A stretch of DNA of 64,000 bases, taken from Nisaea acidiphila. GTDB lineage: Bacteria; Pseudomonadota; Alphaproteobacteria; Thalassobaculales; Thalassobaculaceae. The position numbers and the translations under genes were made by a program. Below the pieces are notes generated by a model, which saw only the letters and a list, made by a program, of their open reading frames with translations, ran no database searches and had not been told where the DNA came from. This document shows, one piece after another, positions 52,729 to 60,741 of the stretch. The stretch's first letter is position 1; the number at the start of each line of letters is the position of its first letter. Location: NCBI RefSeq assembly GCF_024662015.1, contig NZ_CP102480.1, forward strand, positions 3,060,001-3,124,000. Direction: 5' to 3'.

Positions 52729-53967
52729 TCAATCGACTATTCCCATGCAATTTTCAATCTTAGCATGTTCCCAGATCGTGTTCATCTGGGTCGAATCCGT
52801 GAAAATTGCGCCTTCGATCTTGGCGCGGCTGAAATTCGTCTGGCTCAATACGGCGCCATTGAACATGACCGGGATCGTTTTGCCGGTCCGCTGATGCTGC
52901 GCGTTAAAGATCTCCGCCACCTCCAGGCGCGCGCCGAGAAACTTGGTCTCCTCGAGATTGGCGTTTGTGAACATGGTGCCGCGCAGGGCCGCACCGATGA
53001 AGCTGGCCCGGGTGAGGTTTGCACCGGAGAAATTGGCAAGCATGAGTTCGGACTGATCGAAGGTCGCGCCGGTCAGGTTTGCGCCGGCGAATGTCGCACC
53101 TCGAAGATCACAGCCGGTCAGTTCGATCTCACGCAGGTCCATACCGCTGAAATCCGCACGCTCCCCGATCTCACCGTTCGAGACGATCCATTTGCTGTGG
53201 AGGCCGATCATCTCGGCAACTTCGGCCGGCAGGTCCTCGCAGTTTTCCAGCGTGATCGCGCCATCGAGGTTCGTGTTGTGCAATTTCGCCGTCGACAGGT
53301 CGACATTGCGCAGATTCGCGCCGGACAAGTCGCAATTCGAGAGGTTGGTGCCGTTGACGGAGGCGCCCGCCAGAATGACGCCGCGGAGCTTGGAGCCGGC
53401 AAGGTCGGCCCCGTCGAGCGTTGCACCCGCCAGATTGACGGCGTGCATGTCGTCGTCGGTGAACATCGTGCCGATGGCCCGGACATTCGTCAGGTTCGCG
53501 TCCTGAAGATCGGCGCCGCGCAAATCGACGTCGTTCATGTTGGCGCCGTCGAGATTGGTGCTGACTGCTCCACCGCTATTCCCAGCCCAACGAACTATCT
53601 GCCCCGGACGCATGTCCACATCGAGAAGCGACGCGCCGGTCAGGTCCGCCATGATGAAATTGGCGCCACGCAGGTCTGCCTTGGAGAAGATCGCACCTTT
53701 CAGGTCGGCCCAGGCGAAGTTCGAGCCATAGAGATCCGAGTTGCTGAAATCGGTCCGTCCGCAGGACGTCTCGGTGAAATCAGCGCAAGGGAGAACGGCC
53801 TGGGTCAGCGACATGTAATCGAAGCGGCATTTCGAAACTTCGAAATTGTCGTCGTTCAGTCTGAGCCCCCCTGGACGTCCCGCTATGTAAGCATGGTGCG
53901 ATTTGATCGCGGCCATGATGTCTTCGGGAATAGGCCTGTGCTCGGAGATATCGAATGCCACGGTCAT
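52729..53967 (-). CDS. Pentapeptide-repeat protein A
   Basis: 412 aa. Most of the protein is runs of A(D/N)LxX repeats (for example DLKGAIFSKADLRGANFIMADL and DLAGSKLRGVILAGASVNGTNL) forming right-handed beta-helices. Two copies of a short H-x-x-W/Y-I module split it: SHHAYIAGRPGG near residue 25 and LHSKWIVSNGEIGERADFSG near residue 260. No signal peptide or membrane segment is present. It heads a two-gene unit with the PilZ protein and diverges from the cyclase-like gene. A paralogue lies at 55290-56495. Confidence 0.9.
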   Translation of the reverse strand: MTVAFDISEHRPIPEDIMAAIKSHHAYIAGRPGGLRLNDDNFEVSKCRFDYMSLTQAVLPCADFTETSCGRTDFSNSDLYGSNFAWADLKGAIFSKADLRGANFIMADLTGASLLDVDMRPGQIVRWAGNSGGAVSTNLDGANMNDVDLRGADLQDANLTNVRAIGTMFTDDDMHAVNLAGATLDGADLAGSKLRGVILAGASVNGTNLSNCDLSGANLRNVDLSTAKLHNTNLDGAITLENCEDLPAEVAEMIGLHSKWIVSNGEIGERADFSGMDLREIELTGCDLRGATFAGANLTGATFDQSELMLANFSGANLTRASFIGAALRGTMFTNANLEETKFLGARLEVAEIFNAQHQRTGKTIPVMFNGAVLSQTNFSRAKIEGAIFTDSTQMNTIWEHAKIENCMGIVD

Positions 53968-54160
53968 TTAACATCCAAAGCGCTCGGAAGCGCAGAGACG
54001 CGACTCTTTTGGATCGGATTCGGGTGACGGCGCTGAATCCGTTCGTGTACGCGGGGGCGGTGCTGTTCTCGCCGGGCGAAAGACGAGACATTATCGAAGT
54101 TTTCGTCTGACATAGTATCGCTTAGACTAGGGGTTATTCCTTTACACTTGGTGAACAGAG

Positions 54161-55276
54161 ATGCAGGACCCGTTGAGACAGCCGCTGCCCGTCGGACGAC
54201 GGGACGACCTGCGCATGTCTCTCAACCAGCTTCTTTTCGGGATGTCGCAGTTCGGCTCCAGTGCGGTCGTGGCATGGCGGCCGTCGCGCAAGGGGCTTGA
54301 GATCATCTTGCTGCCGAAAACCCGCCTGTTCCAGCTGGAGGAACCGGAAGAGCGGGTTTTCGAAGGCCCCCGTCACTGCACTGACGAGGAGTTTCGGCGG
54401 ATCTACGAGTTTCTGGGCGTCCAGCCGACGGAGATCCGGCTGGATTTCCCGATCGGCGGTGGCGCGAACGGTCTTGCGCACGAAGATGTTGAATCCGTCA
54501 TGTCCCGTTACTCGATCGGTTTCGCACGCTTCCGTACGGTTTTTCTGATCGATGTCGTCGGTTTTTCCAAATATTCCCCGGAAGAGCAGGCCAATCATCT
54601 CTCGACGCTGAAGTTCAGCCTGTCTCTGGCGGAGGCGACGCTGCACCAGAAGGGGCTGCCCGTGGAAATGGGGCGCTCGACGACAGGAGACGGGTACTAC
54701 GTCTGGAACCTGCAGACCGGGATCGAGGAGGATATCAGCCTGTTCGTGCTGATGTCTCTATTTTCCTTGTATTACAAGAGCTTGCAGAGGGAGATGTCGG
54801 ATAAGATGCCGCTGCCGGAACTGCGCATGGCGATCAGCGGCGGCAGCCACTACGTATTCTACGAGCCGAGTCCGAAATATGTAGCTCGGCACGAATATAT
54901 TGTCGGGGATGTCACCATCAATGTCGCCCGGCTGATCGGCAAAGCCCGGACCGATCAGATACTTGTCGGCGATTGTTCCAATACGACGGAGGGCTCTGAC
55001 GTCTGGACCGCCCATCGCTACGTCATGGCGGCAAACAAGGTCCTTGACGGCTTCCGTACCCTGAAGGTGTTCGGGGACGAAGTTGAGGAAATCCGGTTCT
55101 ACCTGACCGGCCCCAAGGACGAGGCGCGTTTCCGCAATCAGAAGATCAAAATCGTGGACAAGCACGGTTTCGAACACATTTGCTACAATGCAAAGGTCAA
55201 CACGCACATGAAGAGTGCGACCTCGATCTTCGCTGGTCTGCAGCATCAGGATTTGCGGAGTTCGATGAAGGGCTGA
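54161..55276 (+). CDS. Class III adenylate/guanylate cyclase-like protein
   Basis: 371 aa. After an unfamiliar N-terminal region of about 125 residues, a cyclase homology domain is recognisable. FLIDVVGFSKYSPEEQ holds the first metal Asp131, and STTGDGYYVWN the second, Asp177. LRMAISGGSHYVFYE and YIVGDVTINVARLIGKARTDQILVG complete the fold. In the last motif the Asn is three residues before Arg rather than four (family NxAAR), so the transition-state Asn may be displaced. Catalysis is therefore possible but unproven. It sits between two pentapeptide-repeat genes. Confidence 0.72.
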   Translation: MQDPLRQPLPVGRRDDLRMSLNQLLFGMSQFGSSAVVAWRPSRKGLEIILLPKTRLFQLEEPEERVFEGPRHCTDEEFRRIYEFLGVQPTEIRLDFPIGGGANGLAHEDVESVMSRYSIGFARFRTVFLIDVVGFSKYSPEEQANHLSTLKFSLSLAEATLHQKGLPVEMGRSTTGDGYYVWNLQTGIEEDISLFVLMSLFSLYYKSLQREMSDKMPLPELRMAISGGSHYVFYEPSPKYVARHEYIVGDVTINVARLIGKARTDQILVGDCSNTTEGSDVWTAHRYVMAANKVLDGFRTLKVFGDEVEEIRFYLTGPKDEARFRNQKIKIVDKHGFEHICYNAKVNTHMKSATSIFAGLQHQDLRSSMKG

Positions 55277-55289
55277 GCCGGCGCTCGCC

Positions 55290-56495
55290 TTACTTCATAA
55301 TGTTGTCTGTATCGACGCCGTCGAACTTCACGTTGTTGAGGTTCGCGGCTGTCATGTCCGTCTTGCGCACCTTTCCTGTCCGCTTCCCGTCGGCGCCGAA
55401 GATGGGCATTGCGCCGACATGTGCGTTGGACATGTCAGCGCCGCTGAGGAAGGCCCCCTTTAGGTTCGTGCCGAACATCAGAGCGCCGGACAGCGTGGCA
55501 TTCATCAGATTGCATTTTTCCAGATCGGCCAGAACCAGGTTGGCAAAAGACAGATCGGCGTCGCTCAGGTCGCAGGAATATAGCGAGACGCCGGTCAGGT
55601 TCTGGCGCCGGAGCTTGAGTTTGCGGAGCGACATAGATTTGATGATCGCCCGCGAGCCGCGCTCACCGTTCGATTGCAGCCACTCGAAATGCTGCGCCAG
55701 CGCGATCCGGAGCTCCTGCGGGAGCGATTTGAAATCGCCCGTCGTGTTCAGATCGATGCTGAGTTTGACGTTGTTGATTTCGTCGAACGCATTCGAATCT
55801 GTCTCGGCCCTGGCGAGGGCATCCTCGCTCACCATGCTGTTGGCGAGCCGCGCGCCTTTCAGGATCGTGCGTTCGAGCTTGGCATCCGTCAGCCTAGTAT
55901 CCGAAAGATCGGCATCTTCCAGATTGGCTCCGGTGAGGTCGACGCCGGAGAGGTCGGAGCCGAAAAGCTCGGCGCCCTTGAGGTTGGCGTCCCGCAGGCT
56001 TGCGCCGCTGAGATCGACATTGGAGAACTTGGCACGCTGGCCGCGCGCGAAATCCATCAGGCAGGCGCTGAGGTCGCTCTGTTCCATGCCGATGGTCTCG
56101 TCAGGCGACTCGCCGAGAACGAGTCCCCCGCGAAAATCCGCGTCCTCAAGATCGGCATGGGAAAGATCTGCATTCTTCAGATTCACGCCGCGCATGATCG
56201 TGCGCTTCAGCTTGGCGTGTTTCAGGTTCGCACCTTGGAGTTTCGCCCCGAAAAGGTCCGACTCGCTGAGGTCGGCGCCTTCCATCTGCGCGTTCTGAAG
56301 TCCTGTGCCTACGAGCACGGCACGCGGCAGAAGAGCGTTCTTGAGATTAATTCCGGCAAGATCCAGGCGCGACAAATCGCACTGCTTGCCGCCGGGTTTG
56401 CGCTGCAGCCACTTTTTGTGTTCGGCGAGGAAGGTGCCCATGAACTTTTGGGCATCTTCTTCCAAGAGATGCTGGTCGATCGACCTTGACACCAT
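55290..56495 (-). CDS. Pentapeptide-repeat protein B
   Basis: 401 aa from ATG 56495, with GGGGGAA upstream; an ATG at 56513 is less well placed. Like protein A it is built of A(D/N)LxX coils (ADLSESDLFGAKLQGANLKHAKL; SGVDLTGANLEDADLSDTRL). Two H-x-x-W-L modules punctuate it: EHKKWLQRKPGGKQCDLS near residue 28 and QHFEWLQSNGERGSRA near 275. Its C terminus (FGADGKRTGKV) parallels FNAQHQRTGKT of protein A. The two are paralogues of the same architecture. It converges on the cyclase-like gene, 13 bases away. Confidence 0.9.
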   Translation of the reverse strand: MVSRSIDQHLLEEDAQKFMGTFLAEHKKWLQRKPGGKQCDLSRLDLAGINLKNALLPRAVLVGTGLQNAQMEGADLSESDLFGAKLQGANLKHAKLKRTIMRGVNLKNADLSHADLEDADFRGGLVLGESPDETIGMEQSDLSACLMDFARGQRAKFSNVDLSGASLRDANLKGAELFGSDLSGVDLTGANLEDADLSDTRLTDAKLERTILKGARLANSMVSEDALARAETDSNAFDEINNVKLSIDLNTTGDFKSLPQELRIALAQHFEWLQSNGERGSRAIIKSMSLRKLKLRRQNLTGVSLYSCDLSDADLSFANLVLADLEKCNLMNATLSGALMFGTNLKGAFLSGADMSNAHVGAMPIFGADGKRTGKVRKTDMTAANLNNVKFDGVDTDNIMK

Positions 56496-56729
56496 AGGTT
56501 CCCCCAAACCCATCTGCTAACCCAGTCTCATCTGTAACAGAGCAAGCGGCATGGTGGTCTTCCGCGAAATTTATATCAGATCGGGTATGATAATGAACCA
56601 GATACCGGGAATCGGTTGGTGGGATTCGTCACGAAAAAGTGCATTTCTAGTAGCCTCCGGGCGTGTATGAACCCTGCATTGTGAGAAAAATCAACCCGAT
56701 TTGCCGTTCGCGCGTGGGAGAGGGCTTAA

Positions 56730-57170
56730 ATGAATATCAAGATGATCAGCGAGAAATATGGAGTAGATGGGCAGATTCAGCCTTCCGATATGAAAGCAGT
56801 TGCGGAAGCAGGCTTTAAGCTCGTGATTAATAATCGGCCCGATGGCGAAGAGCCGGGGCAACCTCCGGAAAGTGACCTCAGGGCAGCGGCGGAGGCGGCG
56901 GGGTTGTCGTACCAATTTATTCCGATGACGCTCCCGACCCTGACCCCGGACGTGGTCTTGCAGCAGCATGGCGCGATCGAGTCCGTCGAAGGCGAGGTTT
57001 TCGCATTCTGCCGGAGCGGGACCCGGTCGACGATTCTCTGGGCGCTGTCGCAGGTTTGCTGCAATGGAAACTCCGTCGCGGCGGTATCGGCGGCCGCGGG
57101 AGAGCAAGGTTACGACCTGTCTGGTGTCGAGCCTTTGCTTGAAGGCTATCGTGAGGCGATGAAAGCCTGA
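56730..57170 (+). CDS. Blh/DUF442-type protein phosphatase-like protein (TIGR01244)
   Basis: 146 aa. The pattern FKLVINNRPDGEEPGQPPESDLRAAAEAAGL and the PTP loop AFCRSGTRS (CxxxxxR with nucleophile Cys94) identify the bacterial Blh-phosphatase family. It is predicted cytoplasmic. In other bacteria this domain stands alone or fused to the persulfide dioxygenase Blh in sulfide metabolism; no such partner is adjacent here. The gene stands alone, with AT-rich flanks on both sides. Confidence 0.85.
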   Translation: MNIKMISEKYGVDGQIQPSDMKAVAEAGFKLVINNRPDGEEPGQPPESDLRAAAEAAGLSYQFIPMTLPTLTPDVVLQQHGAIESVEGEVFAFCRSGTRSTILWALSQVCCNGNSVAAVSAAAGEQGYDLSGVEPLLEGYREAMKA

Positions 57171-57360
57171 ATAACTCTTCAACGTGGAAAACATTCGTCG
57201 GCCTGAACCTGTAATGGTTCGCGGGGAAATCTGCTGCACCGATAAGATTAGTTCCGCGAATGTTTTTCTATTCGAAAACAATTTGAATAAATTTAAAATC
57301 GAATGATAGAACCGTCCCTGGACCGGGGGGCATTTCATTGTCGTCCAATTTGCACCGCGT

Positions 57361-57930
57361 TTGGGGCGTGATGCGTTGCGGGAAATTACCGAAACTGAGT
57401 TCGGGAACGGCACTCTAGGCCGGGCCTTCGACTATTGGAATGGGATCAGGGGGCAATCGGCATGGCCGATGCGCCGCGATCTCGACCCTATGGATATTGG
57501 ACCGGCCTTGTTGCCACACAGCATGCTGGTCGATGTCGACCCCGTGGCGCGCAATGTGCGCCACAGGGTCGTGGGGACGAGTTTCAGCGACCATTTCGGG
57601 CGCGAGCTTACAGGCACGACACTGACCGAAATTCTCAGCGGCAGTTACCTCGATTTCATTACAGAGCTGTTCATGACCTCGTTCGAGCGCGGGGCACCGA
57701 TCTTCTCCGAGAGCCGGTTCAGGTGGGATGAAGGGCGCCTGCTGCGGACCTGGCGGCTTATGATGCCGCTTTCCAGGGACGGAAAGAGCCCGGACATGTC
57801 TTTCGTCGTGCAGGTCTTCGACCAGACTCCACCCCCGCCGTTGCCGAAGGTGAAGCTCTTCGAGCGCGGTGCCTGGAACGATATCTCGGAACGATTTTCA
57901 GTATTCGCCGTTGATGCCGCGGTGCTTTAG
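57361..57930 (+). CDS. PAS_5-family PAS-domain protein
   Basis: 189 aa from a TTG at 57361. It matches the PAS_5 pattern: FDYWNGIRGQSAWPMRRDLDPMDIGPALLPHSMLVDVDP then VRHRVVGTSFSDHFGRELTGTTLTE. The frame stays open back to 57310 and reads plausibly (IVVQFAPRLGRDAL) but holds no ATG or GTG, so an ATT start at 57337, six bases after GGGGGG, is an alternative. Single PAS_5 proteins are common in Rhodospirillales and of unknown function, perhaps ligand sensors. Confidence 0.75.
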   Translation: MGRDALREITETEFGNGTLGRAFDYWNGIRGQSAWPMRRDLDPMDIGPALLPHSMLVDVDPVARNVRHRVVGTSFSDHFGRELTGTTLTEILSGSYLDFITELFMTSFERGAPIFSESRFRWDEGRLLRTWRLMMPLSRDGKSPDMSFVVQVFDQTPPPPLPKVKLFERGAWNDISERFSVFAVDAAVL

Positions 57931-58001
57931 GCACTACTCAATAACTCCGTTGTTACGCCGGTATGTTGACCGCTTCCGGCACCTCAGTTCGGACGGGCGA
58001 A

Positions 58002-59135
58002 ATGGGACATTCCTACGACCTTGCAATTGTCGGTGGCGGCATTTGCGGACTTGCCAGTGCGCTGGCGGCGTCGAAGCGCGGCAAGAAGGTGGTTGTGATC
58101 GACCGGGACGCCCAGTCGAACGGTGCCTCCGTACGGAATTTCGGCTTTGTGACCGTTACCGGGCAGAAAGCCGGCGAGACTTGGCTGCGGGCGGCGAGAT
58201 CGGCCGAAATCTGGCGAGATATTGCTCCGAAGGCGGGAATTCCTGTTCATCACGAGGGTCTTTTGGTGACCGCGCAGCGGCCGGAAGCGGTCGATGTGCT
58301 GGAAGAATTCGCCGGTACCGAGATGGGGCGGGACTGCCGTCTGCTGACGGCGGCAGAGGCGGCGGCGAAAGCGCCTGTGCTCGCGTCCGGCAATCTCCGT
58401 GCGGGTATGTGGAGTCCTCACGAGGCCCGCGTCGAGCCGCGTCAGGCTCTGCCGCGGCTCGCGCAATATCTGGTGTCGGAACACCAAGTCGATATCCGCT
58501 GGTCGACGGCGGTCGTCGGGGTCGAAGACGGTCGCGTAGAGACGACTGCGGGCCGGATAGAAGCCGGGGCGGTAATCGTTTGTCCTGGCCCGGACCTTTC
58601 GACCCTGTTCCCGGAGCGGCTCGCGGCATATGACCTGCGTCTCTGCAAATTGCAGATGCTGCGGCTCGGACCGCAACCGCCGGAATGGAAACTGCCGGGT
58701 GCCATCATGTCGGACCTCAGTCTGGTGCGGTACGAGGGCTATACCGGTCTTGCCTCGTCGGCGGCCTTGCGCGCGCGTCTCGATGTGGAGCAGCCGCAAT
58801 GGCTGGCACACGGGATCCATCTTATTGTGGTGCAAGGCGCGGACGGCTCCCTGGTCGTCGGCGACTCGCATCACTATGCCGCAACGCCCGATCCCTTCGC
58901 GCCCGCAGTGGTCGAGGACCTGATCCTCGAGGAGGCTGGTCGGGTCCTCGCTATTGAGAACAGCAAGGTCATCGAGCGTTGGATCGGAATCTATCCATCC
59001 GCGGCGGATCGGACCGCGTTCATCGACAATCCGTCCGAGGGCGTGCGTATCCTCGTCGTGTCCAGCGGCACCGGCATGAGCACCGCCTTCGCGCTTGGAG
59101 AGGAGACCATCGCCTCGCTTTATGGCGCGGCCTAA
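58002..59135 (+). CDS. FAD-dependent oxidoreductase of the phosphonate group (TIGR03364 type)
   Basis: 377 aa from ATG 58002; an ATG at 57963 would add 13 residues before the Rossmann motif. The FAD-binding GGGICG in DLAIVGGGICGLASALAA starts near residue 6, and the C terminus ends with VVSSGTGMSTAFALGEE. The DAO-like fold and the adjacent phnX match TIGR03364, a family recurrent in phosphonate clusters. As I recall, related enzymes oxidise 2-aminoethylphosphonate or its N-methyl form to phosphonoacetaldehyde. It lies 17 bases before phnX, which would take that product. Confidence 0.85.
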   Translation: MGHSYDLAIVGGGICGLASALAASKRGKKVVVIDRDAQSNGASVRNFGFVTVTGQKAGETWLRAARSAEIWRDIAPKAGIPVHHEGLLVTAQRPEAVDVLEEFAGTEMGRDCRLLTAAEAAAKAPVLASGNLRAGMWSPHEARVEPRQALPRLAQYLVSEHQVDIRWSTAVVGVEDGRVETTAGRIEAGAVIVCPGPDLSTLFPERLAAYDLRLCKLQMLRLGPQPPEWKLPGAIMSDLSLVRYEGYTGLASSAALRARLDVEQPQWLAHGIHLIVVQGADGSLVVGDSHHYAATPDPFAPAVVEDLILEEAGRVLAIENSKVIERWIGIYPSAADRTAFIDNPSEGVRILVVSSGTGMSTAFALGEETIASLYGAA

Positions 59136-59152
59136 CCTGAAAGGAATTCCAG

Positions 59153-59968
59153 ATGTCCGCGGAAGAGCTGGGCGTGAAAGCTGTCATCTTCGATTGGGCC
59201 GGTACGATCATCGATCATGGCAGCCGCGCACCGATGGGCGTGTTCCAACGCGCTTTCGCCGCTTTTGATGTCGAGATCACGATCGACGAGGCGCGGGCGC
59301 CAATGGGGCTGCCGAAATGGGATCATATCAAGGCCGTCGGTACCCAGGAGCGGATTGCGCAAGTCTGGGCGACCACCCACGGCGCGCCGTTTTCGGACGC
59401 GGACGTCGATCGGATCTACGAGGTCTTCGTACCGATGAACGTAGATGTCATTCCGGACTTCGCGGATATGATTCCCGGTGCGCTCGATACTGTCGCCGCG
59501 TTGCGCGGGCGTGGCCTCAAGATCGGCTCCACCACCGGATATAACCGGGAGATCATGGAAAAGCTGGTGCCGATCGCAAAGGACCTCGGCTACGCGCCGG
59601 ACAATCTGGTCTGCGCAGGCGATCTCGCGCACGGTCGTCCGACGCCGCTCATGATGTATAAATGCTTTCTCGATCTCGATGTCTGGCCGGCCGCGGCCTG
59701 TATCAAGGTCGACGATACCGAGCCGGGGATCGCGGAAGGCAATGCCGCCGGATGCTGGACGGTTGGCGTGACGGTCTCAGGCAATGCTTTCGGGCTTTCC
59801 CGAGAGGAAACGGAAGCATTGGGCGAAGCGGATTTCCTGGAGCGCAAGAAGAAGGCCGAGCAGACGCTCCGGAGCGCCAACCCGCATTACTTGATCGACA
59901 GCGTGGCCGCGCTTCTCGACGTCGTCGACGATATCGGGACGCGTCTTGCCAAGGGTGAGCGCCCCTAG
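59153..59968 (+). CDS. phnX: Phosphonoacetaldehyde hydrolase
   Basis: 271 aa HAD-family enzyme. The nucleophile motif is VIFDWAGTIIDHG, with Asp and the acid residue. The Schiff-base Lys lies in APMGLPKWDHIKAV, unique to phosphonatase. GSTTGYNREIM and KVDDTEPGIAEGNAAGCWTVGV are further family marks. It cleaves phosphonoacetaldehyde to acetaldehyde and phosphate, feeding phosphate to the cell. The aminotransferase phnW is absent; the FAD enzyme upstream probably supplies the substrate. GAAAGGAA precedes the ATG. Confidence 0.95.
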   Translation: MSAEELGVKAVIFDWAGTIIDHGSRAPMGVFQRAFAAFDVEITIDEARAPMGLPKWDHIKAVGTQERIAQVWATTHGAPFSDADVDRIYEVFVPMNVDVIPDFADMIPGALDTVAALRGRGLKIGSTTGYNREIMEKLVPIAKDLGYAPDNLVCAGDLAHGRPTPLMMYKCFLDLDVWPAAACIKVDDTEPGIAEGNAAGCWTVGVTVSGNAFGLSREETEALGEADFLERKKKAEQTLRSANPHYLIDSVAALLDVVDDIGTRLAKGERP

Positions 59969-60111
59969 TGCACGGCTTTCCTGCCAAAAAGGCAACACGG
60001 TCACTAAATGTAAAGAGAATCGTGCAATTCTGACTTTGGCGCGGTGCCGCTGCTTGCTATGGCTGATCGGTACCGTTCTGTTGGCACTCTAGGCTCCGTT
60101 AGATTGACCCC

Positions 60112-60711
60112 ATGATTACTCCGCTCAGGCGCCTCATGCGTTACCGGCTCGTCATTCCGATCCTGCGCGGGAAGGATTTGCCGGACTATACGGCACGGGG
60201 CGTCGGTATCGGCGTGGCGGTCTCCCTCACTCCTCTTGTCGGAGTGCAGATGCCGATCGTCGCGGGCATCTGGTCGCTCGTGCGTCTGCTGCGTCCGAAC
60301 TGGACCTTCAGCCTTGTGGTCGCCCTTGCCTGGACTTGGGTCACCAACGTCTTCACGGTGCCGATCGTCTATTACGTCTTCCTGCAGACCGGGAACCTGA
60401 TGTTGGGCCGCTGGGACAATCTCAGCGCATTCGAGCATTTCGCAGATCGACTCGACCAGATCCTCGGGCAGGACGTCACCGGTATCATGGCGGTGTGGGT
60501 TTATTTCGCTGCCATGCTGGACGAATGGGGTTTGCCGTTGTTCGTCGGCTGTCTTCCGTGGATGATCGGAGGAGGCTGGCTCAGCTACCGCTGGAGCCAT
60601 GTTTACATTGAGCGCTTTAAGGCTGCACGGCGGGAACGTCAGGCTCGGAAGGCCGCTCGAAAACAGGCAGCGCTGAATACCGGGCCTGCGACGGCCGATA
60701 ACGGGCGCTGA
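60112..60711 (+). CDS. DUF2062 membrane protein
   Basis: 199 aa. The pattern GIGVAVSLTPLVGVQMPIVAGIWSLVRLLRPNW, then ALAWTWVTNVFTVPIVYYVFL, fits DUF2062. There are about three to four membrane segments and a basic cytoplasmic tail (FKAARRERQARKAARKQ). Function is unknown; family members are inner-membrane proteins found near cell-envelope genes. It is followed 30 bases later by the amidase gene. Confidence 0.85.
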   Translation: MITPLRRLMRYRLVIPILRGKDLPDYTARGVGIGVAVSLTPLVGVQMPIVAGIWSLVRLLRPNWTFSLVVALAWTWVTNVFTVPIVYYVFLQTGNLMLGRWDNLSAFEHFADRLDQILGQDVTGIMAVWVYFAAMLDEWGLPLFVGCLPWMIGGGWLSYRWSHVYIERFKAARRERQARKAARKQAALNTGPATADNGR

Positions 60712-60741
60712 CTGTTTTCGAAGCAGGCGGAAGGAAAGCGG

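Noticed and set aside
52765-54027. 420-codon plus-strand frame opposite pentapeptide protein A
   Set aside because: Its apparent repeats are the complement of the pentapeptide codons; it has no ribosome site and crosses the true start region.
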